From contig NZ_BBXJ01000001.1 of NCBI RefSeq assembly GCF_001019715.1, positions 372,001-436,000 on the forward strand: a stretch of 64,000 bases of DNA, written 5' to 3'. The DNA is from Rodentibacter caecimuris. Its GTDB lineage: Bacteria > Pseudomonadota > Gammaproteobacteria > Enterobacterales > Pasteurellaceae. The translations under genes and the position numbers were made by a program. Shown here piece by piece: positions 1 through 10,394 of this stretch. Within the stretch, counting starts at the first letter, position 1. Each line of letters opens with the position of its first letter. The notes beneath the pieces were generated by a model, which was not told where the DNA came from, searched no databases, and saw only the letters and a program-made list of their open reading frames with translations.

Positions 1-3000
1 AACGAACGGTTAAATTATTAGAACCATCAGAAATAACACCGATGTTATTATCTTCCGAAAGTTCGTTTCTGTCCGTAATACCACCTATAATGTTTACTTG
101 TTCATTTAAGTGTTTTTTGATGACATTTGTATTTGCAATTGCATCACCATAGTATTTCATACCATCATCATGCGTCGCCACTTCATGTTCTTTGCCATCT
201 TTATCTTTGTAAACGATACGGGTAATTCCGTCTTTACCATCTTCACCGTCAACACCGGCTTTGCCCTCTTTTACTGAAATATCAGCGGACACGCCATCGC
301 TACCGTCAGCACCTTTAGGCCCCGTTAAACCAATATGACCCACTCCATCTTTAGCGGAAATAGAAACCGCATCTTTGCCATCTTTACCGCTGATTCCGAC
401 TTTACCATCTTCACCATTTTGACCGTTAGGACCAGTGATTGTCACTCCATCTTTACCGTTCACACCATTTGTGCCGTTTACAACAATCTTATCTAAATTA
501 GTTAAGTCTTTGTTCAACGCAAAACTGTAAGTTTGAGCTTCATCAGTACCGCTTTGAGTGATAGTTAAATTTTTACCTGCATCCAGATTAACTACTGCAC
601 CCGCCCTTACTGTTTTCGCTACTGCAGAACCGTTTACATTACCGGTTGCATTTGCATTCCATCCACTGTTGTTTACGATATCAATCACTTGATGAACCGT
701 TGCAATGCCATTTGCACCATCTTTTCCGTTCTTACCATTAATTGGAGTAGTTGGCGTTGTACCTAACTTAACATCATATTTAACAATGCCATCTTTACCT
801 ACCGAGGCAGCTGTATAGTTACCATCTGTGAAATTTAACCCTTTTGATAAGGTAACGCTTTGATCATTTGTACCATTTGCTTTGTAGGTTAATGGCGCAT
901 CACCAAGATTTTGTTCTGCAACAGAAACCGTATAAGTTTTCTGACCTGTCGTCTGATCTTCGTTTGGTGTCACCGTCACATTTTTGCTACCGGATTGAAC
1001 AATCGTACCTAAACCGGTAATCACTTTCTTACCGTCATTAGTAATATTTTTTAAATCTGATTTTGCAATATTTGTGATTTTAGCTTCACCCGCCACATCT
1101 TTACCGTCACCATCAACATAGCTCATGGTGACTATGCCTGCATCATTTACTTGGTATTCACCCGGTTTGATATGACGTTCTGCCGATTTTACCGAATCCA
1201 GCTGACTTAGATTAACTGCATCAGTCGGATTCGTACCATTGGCTACATTCTTAATTTGATTACCACCATTATTTAAACCTGAGTTTGTTAAGGATACGTT
1301 TTTGGTTGTATCAGCCGGGTTCGCAATAGTCATACCGCCGTTATTTATGGCAGTATTCCCTACTTTTACAGAACCTTTATCAGTTAAGTTAATATCTTTG
1401 TTAAGTTTAACCTCTAGCTTATTATTACCATCTGCAACAACATTGATATTACCGGCAGCAGATTCAAACGCTTTGGCTGCGGCTTCATCAATACCTTCAC
1501 CCTGTACTTTTACCAAAGTATTAAGTTTGTGTTTATTTTCAACAGACTCATTATTACCAGTGAATCTCAAACCATCTTCTAGTGTCGCAACAGTATGATT
1601 AGTACCTTTATCATCTTTATAAACGATACGGGTCATACCGTCTTTACCATTTGCACCATCAGTGCCATCAACGCCAACTGCGCCTTTATCACCTTTGATA
1701 GTTAAGCCGTTACTACCGTTTGTGCCGTTCAAACCGATAGATCCGTCTTTACCATTAATAACTACGGACGAACCGTCTTTGCCATTAATACCGATCTTAC
1801 CGTCAATCCCATCTTTACCCGGTGTGCCCAGCTTACCTTTTTCACCAATAGTAATGTCATTTGCTAAAGAATACGTGTAAGTTTGGTTATTAGGGTCCGT
1901 CACATCTTGTTTAACCATTAGGTTTTTACCGGCATCGAAATTTACGATCGCACTTGGCGCTACTTTAGTTGCTACAGATGTGCCATCAAGCTCACCTGCT
2001 GATTTTGTCGCATTTGCCAACCAACCACTATTATTGATTGCATCAACGACAGTTTTCACTGTTGCAACTGTATTTTTACCATTTGATCCATCAATACCGG
2101 CTTTACCATCTGCTCCGGTTGTAATATTGCCTACGTTTACGTCGTATTGAACCTTGCCATTCTCAGCGACTGTTGCGGTTGTGTAGTTACCATCTGTGAA
2201 ATCTAAGCCTTGCGATACTTTAACTTTTTGTTGATTCTCACCATTGGCTTTGTATGATAGTTCTGCGTCACCTAAGTTTTGCGCTATTGCGCTAACGGTA
2301 TAGGTTTTTTGCCCTGTTGTAGCATCGGTTGTATTGGTTACAATTACATTACTGCCAGCTTCAACAATTGTGCCTAAGCCGGTAATAACTTTCTTACCTT
2401 CATTAGTAATATTGTTGAGGTTTTTATCCGATGCATTATCAATTTTATCTTTTGTATCTTTTGTTAAATCAACAGTAACATCCGTACCTGCGGCAGTTGT
2501 TGATACATATTGACCATTATCACCGCTTACAACGTTAAATTGTAAACCACCATTTTTATTGAGAGCTTGCTCATCAGTTGCAGTTGATTTATCACCGCCT
2601 AATTTAATCGTATTATTAAATTTATTGTTAACAAGACTGAGCTGCTCTTCTGTTGCTGCACGACCTTTCGTACCGAAGTCCGAACCATCTAATGTTTTAT
2701 TTGTTAAACCGGTTATATCTCCGGTATCACCGTTAAAGTTAATCGCAGTATTACCACTCCCCACTGTCACGACACCGTTCGGTTTAAAGTTTATTTTACC
2801 TGTACCGGTATCACCTGTGATCGAAGTAATATTGGTTAATCCACCCTCTACATTAACTGCATAAGTATCGACATCACCATAAACACCTTTCGTTACAGCC
2901 GTATTTTTGCCATTAATAACTTTAACTGCTTTTTTCGCCTCGTTACGAATTACAGTTTTACCGCCATCATTGATATTAGTTAAATTAACATTGGCTGCAT

Positions 3001-6000
3001 TATCGATTTTGTCTTTTGTATCTTTTGTTAAATCAACAGTAACATCCGTACCTGCTGCGGTTGTTGATACATACTTGGCACTATCTCCGCCTACTACGTA
3101 AAATTGTAAACCACCCGCTTTAGACAGATTTTGTTCGTCGGTGGTACCTGAATTACCGCCTAATTTGATATTGTTATCACCAATTTTGGTGTTTACTACA
3201 TTCGATACCGTTTTTAACTGATCTTCTGTAGCAGCTCGGCCTGACACCGGAGTTGGATTCGTTACATTCCAGTCAGTATTGGTTAAACCCGTGATATGGC
3301 CGTCTTTACCATTTAGGCCGATTGCATTATTACCGCTAACATTCACCACACCATCCGGTCTGAATTCAACTTTACCTGAACCATTACCGTTAGTAATTGA
3401 AGTAACGTCCGCTAAAGCACCCTCAACATCGACCTTAAATGTTTTAACATCATTCACATCACGGTACGATACTTTAGTATTTTTGCCATCTTCCATATTG
3501 ATTGTAGCTTTCGCTAAGTTTTTGATCTTAGTTTCGCCACTATTATTAATATTGGAAAGATCTTGTTTGGCAATACCCGTGATTTTTGCTGTTTCATTTG
3601 CGACGGCTTTTCCATTACCATCGGTATAAGTCATTGTGACAGAACCATCATTCTGAACAGCATATTCACCTTTTGTAATGTGTTTTTCGTCACCTAAATT
3701 AGCAATACTTTGATCACCGTATTTAATACGATCACCATCATACTTAACAGTCGTGTTACTTGTTTGATCTCCAAGTTTAATTTCTTTGGTATTAACGCTA
3801 TTTAAATCTTTAAGATCTTTTGCTAATTTAATCGCTAGACCGCCTTGTGCCGAACCGGAGCCAGCCGTTCCGACAACACCGATATTATTATCAGATAAAT
3901 TATTTTCTGCCGCACCGCCGGTTACACTTAACGTCTCCCCTAGTTTACGATTTACAGTTACGCTTGTGTTATCGCCTTGAAAGTTTAAACCTTTGGCAAT
4001 GTCGTTTGTATTGTTAGAAATGTTTTGCGTGTTGTTAGCAATATTATTGGTGTTATTTGTCACATTTTGGTTAGTTGCAAAAAGTTGAGAACCGTTTATC
4101 GCATCCCTACTATTTGCATCAATTGTGCCATTTGAAACATTGGTAATTTTTTTATTGCCTGCATCAACACCATCTTTAGTGATCTTTGGCCCGTCTTTAA
4201 TGGTCAAACCTTTATCATCTAAAGTTGTGTTACCCGTTACTACTTTTGTGAAACTAACATTTTCTTTAGTCGCAATAGTTAAATTGGCATTGTGTTGCGT
4301 AATATTAATGTTATTACCCGCAATGACTTTAACGGTATCGCCCATTGCAATTTTTTGTTCTTTATTGCCGGCTACTTCGCCCGAACCGGCCTTATCAGTT
4401 GTGATTTTCCAGCCTTGCTCAATTCGTGATGCAACGGCATATAACTGAGAACCATTAATTGCATCTGTTGAATTAGCTTCAACATGACCTGCAGCTACAT
4501 TTTTAATTTGACGCTCTTTCCCCTTTCCACCAATACTGACAAAATGGCCGGCATCTTGCACAGAACCGGTAAAGTTATAAGTATGTCCGCCAATCGTTTT
4601 ATTTGCTACGGTTTCAGTTGCGTGTGAACCTGTCGTTGTAGAATTATCACCAAGAATCACCGAACTGGCTGTATCGGCACTGATATTTGCACCAATAGCA
4701 ACGGTATTAGCACCGGCTACATTCGTATTATGCCCGATTGAAATTGAATCTTTCGCATTTTTCCCTGTACCGGTCATTTCACCCAATGCAATAGATCCCG
4801 TACCTTTCGCGCCTAAATTATCATAATTACTATTTACTTCTTTTTGTTTGCTTTTATCAGCATTAACACTGACATAGTTGGTTTGAGCGAGTTCTACCGC
4901 TTTTTTTACATTATTCAGTTTCTGATTTTTAATATCAAACTCAGGTGCTTTATAAGTATAGCGACCAGTGGTGGCATCAATGCTATAGCCGATATAACCA
5001 TCTCCGGCAATGGATTTTGCTAAATTATCATTAACCTCAGATAACTGTTTAACATTTACGGCATCAGTATCTTCACGACCTGCCGCCAGGTTCACTAAAC
5101 GACGCTCTGAACCTTTATTGGCAATCGCAACAACACCATTCTCAATATCAAAAGCATCATTTGTGTATTTTGCATTTGCGTTTTTAATGTCTGCTTGATT
5201 AACAACGGTACCATTTCCCAAAGACAACGAGTTATTAGCATTAGATATTGCCCCCTCCCCGATACTCATCGCACCTTTTTTAGTCGCTTTTGAGTTCTTA
5301 CCGATCGTTATCACATTTTCATGTAGTGCTTGAGCATTACTCCCGAAAGCAATCGAATTGGCCTCAGTTGCATTCGCATTGCTACCAAATGCGACAGCAT
5401 CATTCTTATGTGCCTTAGCTTCTACACCGAATGCAATAGAATTGTTTTTAGCACCTAATGAATTGTAACCAAAAGCAATAGATGAATTACCTATCGCTCT
5501 TGAACTTGTACCAAACGCAATGGCTTTTTCCGCACTAGAAGAAGCGGGCTTAGTTACTTGTTCACCTAAGTAATTATCATATGCAGAATAAAATTCGCCT
5601 GTGCTTGCCAATGAACCAAATGCAAAAGAATCATTACCGTTTGTTTTCGCTCCTGAACCAATTGCAACAGAACGCTCACCGTTTGATTGCGTATTATTTA
5701 AACCGTCATACTTGGTTCTTTTCGCTTCCCCTGCCGCTCCGGGTAAACCATCAAGAGTTTTCGGTGCGGCATTACCAATCGCAATAGATTGATTGCCATT
5801 TGATGTCGCAGACGCCCCAAATGCAAAACTTGCACTCCCTTTTGCATAGGCGACAGAACCAATTGCTGCAGAATAATCACCAATTGCAGCAGATTGACGC
5901 ATCATTGCAAGGGAGTTAAACCCTTTGGCTCGAGAGGCGGTACCAATTGCAGTTGCCCCTGTATCCTCTGCATTTGAGAATGCACCAATAGCGGTAGCTA

Positions 6001-6469
6001 ATCCACCTGTTGCTTGAGCATAGTCCCCCACCGCAATACCATTTGAAGTACCATCTTTTTGAACAGCACTGCTCTTATTACCAATTGCGATACCAAATGC
6101 ATATTCTCCACTACTTGAATAGCCATCGATTATGTTGCCTTGCTTATTGGTATCACGATAAGATTTATTGCCAGGGTTTTTATAATCGTATGCCCAAGTA
6201 TTAGCACTAGCAGGACCAGGTCTAGCCTTAGCGCTAGTGCTAGTTTGCCCTTGGCTTGGTGTACCTCCCATCTCAATATAAGCATTAGCTACGATAGGTG
6301 TAGCCACAAGCGGCAATGTAATTGCAACAGTTTTAATTAAATTAGTACTCAACGAATCAGGCTTAGTTGAAGTAGAAGAGGAGGAGATTGCCTTCACTTT
6401 AGAAAGCTCTGAAACGGCAACCCATGTTTGAGCCGCATGATTCCAAATGACTCTAAAAATTTTATTCAT
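1..6469 (-). CDS. Giant trimeric autotransporter adhesin (YadA/Hia family), C-terminus outside window
   Basis: Minus-strand reading frame open from the ATG at 6469 to the left edge, at least 2156 codons. The C-terminal stalk and YadA anchor are not in the window. The N-terminus starts MNKIFRVIWNHAAQTWVAVS, the extended signal peptide region of long type V proteins, followed by a hydrophobic stretch ending VATPIVANA near residue 63. From about residue 110 to 420 there are many AIG/AFG-type repeats (AIGDYSAAIG, AFGSNA), as in the YadA left-handed beta-roll head. Further on come stalk and neck motifs (NGSQLFA, NIGVISDGSNNLTV) and two Gly-rich collagen-like tracts (about 205-480 and 1630-1850). 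AAAGGA lies about 10 bases upstream of the ATG. The family mediates adhesion to host cells or matrix as surface trimers. Frame was checked at several points from N-terminus to edge and is continuous. I noticed no uptake signal inside it, unusual for this genome. Confidence 0.93.
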   Translation of the reverse strand, partial: MNKIFRVIWNHAAQTWVAVSELSKVKAISSSSTSTKPDSLSTNLIKTVAITLPLVATPIVANAYIEMGGTPSQGQTSTSAKARPGPASANTWAYDYKNPGNKSYRDTNKQGNIIDGYSSSGEYAFGIAIGNKSSAVQKDGTSNGIAVGDYAQATGGLATAIGAFSNAEDTGATAIGTASRAKGFNSLAMMRQSAAIGDYSAAIGSVAYAKGSASFAFGASATSNGNQSIAIGNAAPKTLDGLPGAAGEAKRTKYDGLNNTQSNGERSVAIGSGAKTNGNDSFAFGSLASTGEFYSAYDNYLGEQVTKPASSSAEKAIAFGTSSRAIGNSSIAFGYNSLGAKNNSIAFGVEAKAHKNDAVAFGSNANATEANSIAFGSNAQALHENVITIGKNSKATKKGAMSIGEGAISNANNSLSLGNGTVVNQADIKNANAKYTNDAFDIENGVVAIANKGSERRLVNLAAGREDTDAVNVKQLSEVNDNLAKSIAGDGYIGYSIDATTGRYTYKAPEFDIKNQKLNNVKKAVELAQTNYVSVNADKSKQKEVNSNYDNLGAKGTGSIALGEMTGTGKNAKDSISIGHNTNVAGANTVAIGANISADTASSVILGDNSTTTGSHATETVANKTIGGHTYNFTGSVQDAGHFVSIGGKGKERQIKNVAAGHVEANSTDAINGSQLYAVASRIEQGWKITTDKAGSGEVAGNKEQKIAMGDTVKVIAGNNINITQHNANLTIATKENVSFTKVVTGNTTLDDKGLTIKDGPKITKDGVDAGNKKITNVSNGTIDANSRDAINGSQLFATNQNVTNNTNNIANNTQNISNNTNDIAKGLNFQGDNTSVTVNRKLGETLSVTGGAAENNLSDNNIGVVGTAGSGSAQGGLAIKLAKDLKDLNSVNTKEIKLGDQTSNTTVKYDGDRIKYGDQSIANLGDEKHITKGEYAVQNDGSVTMTYTDGNGKAVANETAKITGIAKQDLSNINNSGETKIKNLAKATINMEDGKNTKVSYRDVNDVKTFKVDVEGALADVTSITNGNGSGKVEFRPDGVVNVSGNNAIGLNGKDGHITGLTNTDWNVTNPTPVSGRAATEDQLKTVSNVVNTKIGDNNIKLGGNSGTTDEQNLSKAGGLQFYVVGGDSAKYVSTTAAGTDVTVDLTKDTKDKIDNAANVNLTNINDGGKTVIRNEAKKAVKVINGKNTAVTKGVYGDVDTYAVNVEGGLTNITSITGDTGTGKINFKPNGVVTVGSGNTAINFNGDTGDITGLTNKTLDGSDFGTKGRAATEEQLSLVNNKFNNTIKLGGDKSTATDEQALNKNGGLQFNVVSGDNGQYVSTTAAGTDVTVDLTKDTKDKIDNASDKNLNNITNEGKKVITGLGTIVEAGSNVIVTNTTDATTGQKTYTVSAIAQNLGDAELSYKANGENQQKVKVSQGLDFTDGNYTTATVAENGKVQYDVNVGNITTGADGKAGIDGSNGKNTVATVKTVVDAINNSGWLANATKSAGELDGTSVATKVAPSAIVNFDAGKNLMVKQDVTDPNNQTYTYSLANDITIGEKGKLGTPGKDGIDGKIGINGKDGSSVVINGKDGSIGLNGTNGSNGLTIKGDKGAVGVDGTDGANGKDGMTRIVYKDDKGTNHTVATLEDGLRFTGNNESVENKHKLNTLVKVQGEGIDEAAAKAFESAAGNINVVADGNNKLEVKLNKDINLTDKGSVKVGNTAINNGGMTIANPADTTKNVSLTNSGLNNGGNQIKNVANGTNPTDAVNLSQLDSVKSAERHIKPGEYQVNDAGIVTMSYVDGDGKDVAGEAKITNIAKSDLKNITNDGKKVITGLGTIVQSGSKNVTVTPNEDQTTGQKTYTVSVAEQNLGDAPLTYKANGTNDQSVTLSKGLNFTDGNYTAASVGKDGIVKYDVKLGTTPTTPINGKNGKDGANGIATVHQVIDIVNNSGWNANATGNVNGSAVAKTVRAGAVVNLDAGKNLTITQSGTDEAQTYSFALNKDLTNLDKIVVNGTNGVNGKDGVTITGPNGQNGEDGKVGISGKDGKDAVSISAKDGVGHIGLTGPKGADGSDGVSADISVKEGKAGVDGEDGKDGITRIVYKDKDGKEHEVATHDDGMKYYGDAIANTNVIKKHLNEQVNIIGGITDRNELSEDNNIGVISDGSNNLTVR
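1620..3112 (-). repeat. Internal repeat modules of the adhesin gene
   Basis: Within the adhesin, long segments recur in diverged form. About 2434-2552 matches about 2994-3112, encoding TTAAGTDVTVDLTKDTK-like sequence, with a period near 560 bases. The block from about 200 to 1030 (GITRIVYKD, collagen-like tract, VHQVIDIVNNSGW-type and TYKANG-type motifs) recurs from about 1610 to 2400, a period near 1.4 kb. Such repeats let stalk length change by recombination and are hard to assemble from short reads. Confidence 0.75.
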
Positions 6470-6652
6470 ATATTTGCTTGTCCTTTAAATTCAGGGTTAT
6501 CTTTAGGAAGAGAACCATCTGCATTCAAGCAAAATTTTCCCATAGCGTGTAAATAACCGTAGTTTATAACTATCTAGACATTGGTAATAATTGGACTTGA
6601 ATAAGTTTGTCCACATGTTGATATATGTTTGGTTACCAACGGTATAGCAGAG

Positions 6653-6669
6653 TTAGTCTTCTAGACTAA
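6653..6669. repeat. Perfect inverted repeat upstream of adhesin gene
   Basis: TTAGTCT-TCT-AGACTAA, a perfect 7-base inverted repeat about 190 bases upstream of the adhesin start. It has no T-run, so an operator is more likely than a terminator. The binding protein is unknown. The rest of 6470-6760 shows only A+T-rich sequence. Confidence 0.3.
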
Positions 6670-6762
6670 AATATAAACTTCTAAAACTATTCTTTATCAC
6701 TAACAAAAATTTTACCTACAATGATGGTTTCATTTCTCAATTTGTTGGCTTTTAGTTGTAAG

Positions 6763-7139
6763 TTAAACACTCAATATGAGCAAATTTGCAGTCGCCGTCA
6801 TCACGGCATATAAGCCGAGTAAAATAGCCTTACCTTTGCTAAGAAATCAGGCAAAAATACCACGCCGAAACCCTTTGATATAACGGCGTAGCAAACTCAT
6901 TTCCAAAACAGTAAAGTGATATACGCTTACCCATTTCCAGATCGGTTTTGTCGATATTTTTAGCCTGTGGTTTAGCCAACAAAATTTAGTTATCTTTTCA
7001 CCATAATATTCCCATGGTTCTCCTCCCCAACCTAAAAACATAGTTATCGTTTTAAATGGCTCGGCAACATCCACTGGTTTTGGCTTTAAAATTACTATTT
7101 GTGATTGATAAAACTCCCAATGCAAGAGCTATTTTTCAT
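6763..7139 (-). pseudogene. Probable decayed small gene between adhesin and XRE regulator
   Basis: A good start (AGGAG at 7149-7145, ATG at 7139) opens a frame that stops after 14 codons. A second frame then runs open from a TTG at 7125 to 6847 (92 residues, including FLGWGGEPWEYYGEKI and WKWVSVYHFTVLE). A third frame, from about 6840 to 6763, encodes a hydrophobic tail (AILLGLYAVMTATANLLIL). Three adjoining frames, each with protein-like composition, suggest one small membrane or exported protein broken by indels. I do not recognise the family. The 6847-7125 frame could also be spurious. Confidence 0.3.
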
Positions 7140-7324
7140 TAAATCTCCTAATGTAAGATGATGAATCAACGAAAAATCATTGGTTGAGTTAAATTATAAT
7201 ATTACAACCTCAAGACAATCAACTATTTTTAAAAAATAATAAAAAATATCAATCATTGAGTAACTTGAAATCATATTGTCACAAACAACGGAAATAATAC
7301 TGATTTCATACAATGAGAGATAAC

Positions 7325-7696
7325 ATGGCAAGATTTACCGCAGCGGAAACAGATATCGCTATCGGCAAAAGGATTCAACTTCGCCGCAAGGAACTGGGTA
7401 TCAGTGCTGAAGTATTAGCTGAAAAAATTGGGGTATCACAGCAACAATTTTCTCGTTATGAACGAGGAGCAACTAAAATAAATGTGAATCATTTGGTGGA
7501 TATAGCCATTAGCTTAGATACTCCAATTGATTGGTTTTTCAGTGATAGCAAAGGCCTTAACTTAGAAGACAAACCGTATGTTCCCATACATAATGATGCA
7601 TTGCGTTTTCGTCTTGATTACCATTGGCAACAAATGAATAATGAACAAAAACGTACTTTAATCAACTGGCTTGATGCCATCTCCGGAAGACAATAA
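7325..7696 (+). CDS. XRE-family (Cro/CI-type) transcriptional regulator
   Basis: A small DNA-binding repressor-like protein, about 123 residues. The N-terminal two thirds is a helix-turn-helix_3 domain: AIGKRIQLRRKELGISAEV, then AEKIGVSQQQFSRYERGATK, the recognition helix and following turn. The C-terminal tail (YHWQQMNNEQKRTLINWLDA) is a short helical extension seen in phage-like and chromosomal XRE proteins. An ATG at 7313 is in frame, but the one at 7325 has GAGA at better spacing. It is monocistronic, in a low-G+C stretch beside a probable pseudogene, and followed by an uptake-signal hairpin. Target unknown. It could control itself or the divergent adhesin gene; this is inference from position only. 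Confidence 0.85.
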   Translation: MARFTAAETDIAIGKRIQLRRKELGISAEVLAEKIGVSQQQFSRYERGATKINVNHLVDIAISLDTPIDWFFSDSKGLNLEDKPYVPIHNDALRFRLDYHWQQMNNEQKRTLINWLDAISGRQ

Positions 7697-7783
7697 AACC
7701 CTGCGTGGGACAGCTATTTCCAACACACGGCATTTTGAAAGGAACAAAAATGATCATGAAATAAAAAAGTTATAACTAAAAAT

Positions 7784-7808
7784 AAAGCGCGGTTAATAAC
7801 CGCACTTT
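7784..7808. terminator. Hairpin built on a degenerate uptake-signal pair
   Basis: AAAGCGCGGTT and AACCGCACTTTT form an inverted repeat with a 2-base loop between the convergent XRE regulator and xseA. One arm has GCGCGGT instead of GTGCGGT. Probably a bidirectional terminator. Confidence 0.7.
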
Positions 7809-7855
7809 TGTTAGACATACATCAAAATCACTTATCAATTACTTTTATCTGACTT

Positions 7856-9175
7856 TCATACCACCTGACTAACGATATTCCCATCCGCCACTTTTGTGGT
7901 AATCATTTCCCCTTGTTTAACGTCATTCATACTCGTGATTGTTTTTCCTTGCTCTGTTGTCGCAATGGAATAACCGCGAGCCAAAACCTTCAACGGACTT
8001 AATCCATCTAATTTTCCACACAATGACGCAAGCCGATTTTGACGTTCTATCAATTGGTGACTTGTGCTGAAATGTAATCGCCCTTGTAATTGCACTAATT
8101 GTTGCTGATGACGTTGAATACGGTAAGGTAAGGGATTTTGTGCCAAACGAAGGGAAAGAGCGGTCAATTTTTGCTGTGTTTTTTCAACCTGACGTTTCAT
8201 CGCAAATTGTAAACGCTGTGCAAGTTGCTCATTTTTTGCCTGTTGAACACGCAGTTGATTCTGCGGATGTTGATTTTGCAAACGCAATGTTAGTTGCTTT
8301 AAATGCTGGCTTTTTTCTGTTAATAGTCGGTCAAGCACTATATCTAAACGCTGTTGCTGATGGCGGAGTTGTTGTAGTAACTCCCCTTGATTTCGACTGA
8401 CCAATTCTGCCGCCGCCGAGGGAGTCGGCGCACGAAGATCAGCAACAAAATCGGCAATGGTGACATCCGTTTCATGACCTACGGCACTAATAATCGGCAA
8501 CGTAGAACGAAAAATCGCACGTGCAACAGATTCCTCGTTAAAACACCAAAGATCTTCCAAAGAGCCACCACCCCGCCCGACAATGAGCACATCCACTTCT
8601 CGCCGCGCATTTACCAGTTCGATCATCTGCACAATCTCAGCCGTTGCCTCTTTACCTTGCACGGCGGTGGGATAAATCACTACCTTCAAACTTGGATCCC
8701 GCCGTGCCAAAATATGCAAAATATCTTGCAAAGCCGCACCGGTAGATGAAGTGATAATTCCCACGGATTTACTAAAGTGCGGTAAATTTTTCTTGAGATT
8801 TTGAGCAAATAATCCTTCTGCCGCCAGCTTCATCTTCAAGGCTTCAAATTGCTGTTGTAACAATCCTTCACCCGCAGAATGCATGGATTCAATGATGAGT
8901 TGATAATCACCCCGCGGCTCATATAAACTCACATTAGCACGCACCAAGACTTGCATCCCATTTTGCGGACGAAACGCCACACGCAAATTTTTCATCCGAA
9001 ACATCGCACAACGCACCTGTGCATTTTCATCTTTCAAGGTGAGATACCAATGACCTGATACCGGCTGGGTAAAATTAGAAATTTCCCCTGTCAGCCAAAT
9101 TTGTGAAAAATTACTTTCCAACATTTGGCGTGTCGCATTATTGAGTTGGGAGACGGAATAAATATTGTCAGACAT
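7856..9175 (-). CDS. xseA: Exodeoxyribonuclease VII large subunit
   Basis: Large subunit of ExoVII, which with XseB degrades single-stranded DNA to short oligonucleotides in repair. About 439 residues, normal for the family. An N-terminal OB-fold ([20 protein letters not shown]) is followed by the catalytic core with [24 protein letters not shown], the Gly-rich [12 protein letters not shown] and [20 protein letters not shown], then a long coiled-coil region rich in Q and L. The start is placed at MSDNIYSV (9175), matching the family. A longer in-frame ATG at 9199 would lie inside the upstream gene. The start overlaps the roxA stop by 8 bases, suggesting coupled translation. It contains an uptake signal. 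Confidence 0.97.
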   Translation of the reverse strand: MSDNIYSVSQLNNATRQMLESNFSQIWLTGEISNFTQPVSGHWYLTLKDENAQVRCAMFRMKNLRVAFRPQNGMQVLVRANVSLYEPRGDYQLIIESMHSAGEGLLQQQFEALKMKLAAEGLFAQNLKKNLPHFSKSVGIITSSTGAALQDILHILARRDPSLKVVIYPTAVQGKEATAEIVQMIELVNARREVDVLIVGRGGGSLEDLWCFNEESVARAIFRSTLPIISAVGHETDVTIADFVADLRAPTPSAAAELVSRNQGELLQQLRHQQQRLDIVLDRLLTEKSQHLKQLTLRLQNQHPQNQLRVQQAKNEQLAQRLQFAMKRQVEKTQQKLTALSLRLAQNPLPYRIQRHQQQLVQLQGRLHFSTSHQLIERQNRLASLCGKLDGLSPLKVLARGYSIATTEQGKTITSMNDVKQGEMITTKVADGNIVSQVV

Positions 9176-10394
9176 AGTCATCGAGCAACACCCAGCCATC
9201 GTCCAGCCAGTTACAAATTGAATCTAACAATAATTCCATCGTCGTTTCCGGATCTTCCGTTTCATTCGTTAAATCCGTTAAAAATACCCAATCTAAGCAT
9301 TCACCGTCTGCTAAGCGTTTCAAGACTTCCGTTTCCACCAAGTTTAACTCATCTAACCATTCACCATTGGCATAAATGCGAAGGGGATTTTCCGTGTAGA
9401 GCAACTTGCAATTATTATCCTGACAAAGTAACGCCCCCTCTTCTAAATCGGCGCGCACCTCCTCAGGATCGCTCATTTCTTCAGAAACCAACAGTTCATA
9501 ACGGCGTGAACTCACCGCACTTGCCACAGCCTGTTTGAATAACTTATCAAAGGCTTCGGAGTGGGCAAGTTTATCCAGTAACTGTTGTTTCATCACCTGA
9601 ATATTTTCGTCGGCAAGCTTACCGCTACGCTGTACCGATTGCGTTAAGCGAAGCGGTAAATCAAATTCGCTTAAATTCAAATCCGGATCTTGATGGCAAA
9701 AACCTTTACTGATGCCATCAATTAAATGGGTCAAATTCGGATAACGCAAGCCAAAAGAAAAAGTCAAACAATCTTCTTCCGCCACGCCATAATGTGCCAT
9801 ACGGGCGGGAATATAAAGAATATCACCCGGATTCATAACCTCATCAATCACCAATTCCCCCATATCGTCAAAAATACGAATCGGCTGATTCGGTTTAAAC
9901 GCCGTGCTTGAATCACACCATTTCCCTAATTGCCAACGGCGGCGGCCATAACCTTGCACCAGAAACACATCATATTCATCATAATGTTTGCCCACCGAGC
10001 CGCCTTTCGGCGCATAGGACACCATAATGTCATCACGTTGCCATTGAGGAATAAAACCAAATTTATTCCAAAATTGCCCTAATTCCGGCGACCATTGTTC
10101 CATATTTTGCACCAGCACCGACCATTTTTCCGGCAACTCTTTGAAATCCGTCTCCGTTAAAGGGCTAAAAAACACTTTCCAATCATCATCCGAAAAGGTT
10201 TTAATTAAACGTGCCGTAACATCTTCATTTTGCGCCAACTCAATAATATCTTGCGGTTCAAACTGCCCCACAATTTCAGGCAAACCGTTGCGGATAATGA
10301 GTGGCTTTTTCTGCCAATAATCCCGCAAGAAAATTTCAGGCGTGATGGATTCGGGTAAGCAAAAATCCGTTGGGAAAAGTGAAAGTGCGGTCAT
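9168..10394 (-). CDS. roxA: Ribosomal protein uL16 arginine hydroxylase (JmjC/cupin oxygenase)
   Basis: 2-oxoglutarate/Fe(II)-dependent oxygenase of the YcfD/RoxA family, which in E. coli hydroxylates an arginine of ribosomal protein L16. 408 residues, somewhat longer than E. coli YcfD. The Fe-binding HxD is in [12 protein letters not shown] near residue 138. The distal His is probably that of [11 protein letters not shown] near residue 200. The C-terminal part matches the winged-helix region ([25 protein letters not shown]). It overlaps rnfH upstream by ATGA and xseA downstream, so rnfH-roxA-xseA look like one operon. The cupin assignment is firm; the exact substrate is by homology. Confidence 0.9.
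   Translation of the reverse strand: MTALSLFPTDFCLPESITPEIFLRDYWQKKPLIIRNGLPEIVGQFEPQDIIELAQNEDVTARLIKTFSDDDWKVFFSPLTETDFKELPEKWSVLVQNMEQWSPELGQFWNKFGFIPQWQRDDIMVSYAPKGGSVGKHYDEYDVFLVQGYGRRRWQLGKWCDSSTAFKPNQPIRIFDDMGELVIDEVMNPGDILYIPARMAHYGVAEEDCLTFSFGLRYPNLTHLIDGISKGFCHQDPDLNLSEFDLPLRLTQSVQRSGKLADENIQVMKQQLLDKLAHSEAFDKLFKQAVASAVSSRRYELLVSEEMSDPEEVRADLEEGALLCQDNNCKLLYTENPLRIYANGEWLDELNLVETEVLKRLADGECLDWVFLTDLTNETEDPETTMELLLDSICNWLDDGWVLLDDYV

Noticed and set aside
2434-3112. CRISPR-like direct repeats
   Set aside because: Repeats are over 100 bases, diverged and in frame within the adhesin gene; no short spaced repeat units.
1302-5792. Plus-strand frames across the adhesin gene
   Set aside because: They are antisense shadows of a long biased-composition gene (Pro/Leu/Ser-rich reversed repeats).
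6400-6469. Possible frameshift within the extended signal peptide of the adhesin
   Set aside because: A careful recount of the bases at 6415-6425 (TGG GTT GCC) shows the ESPR is in the same frame as the head domain; no indel.
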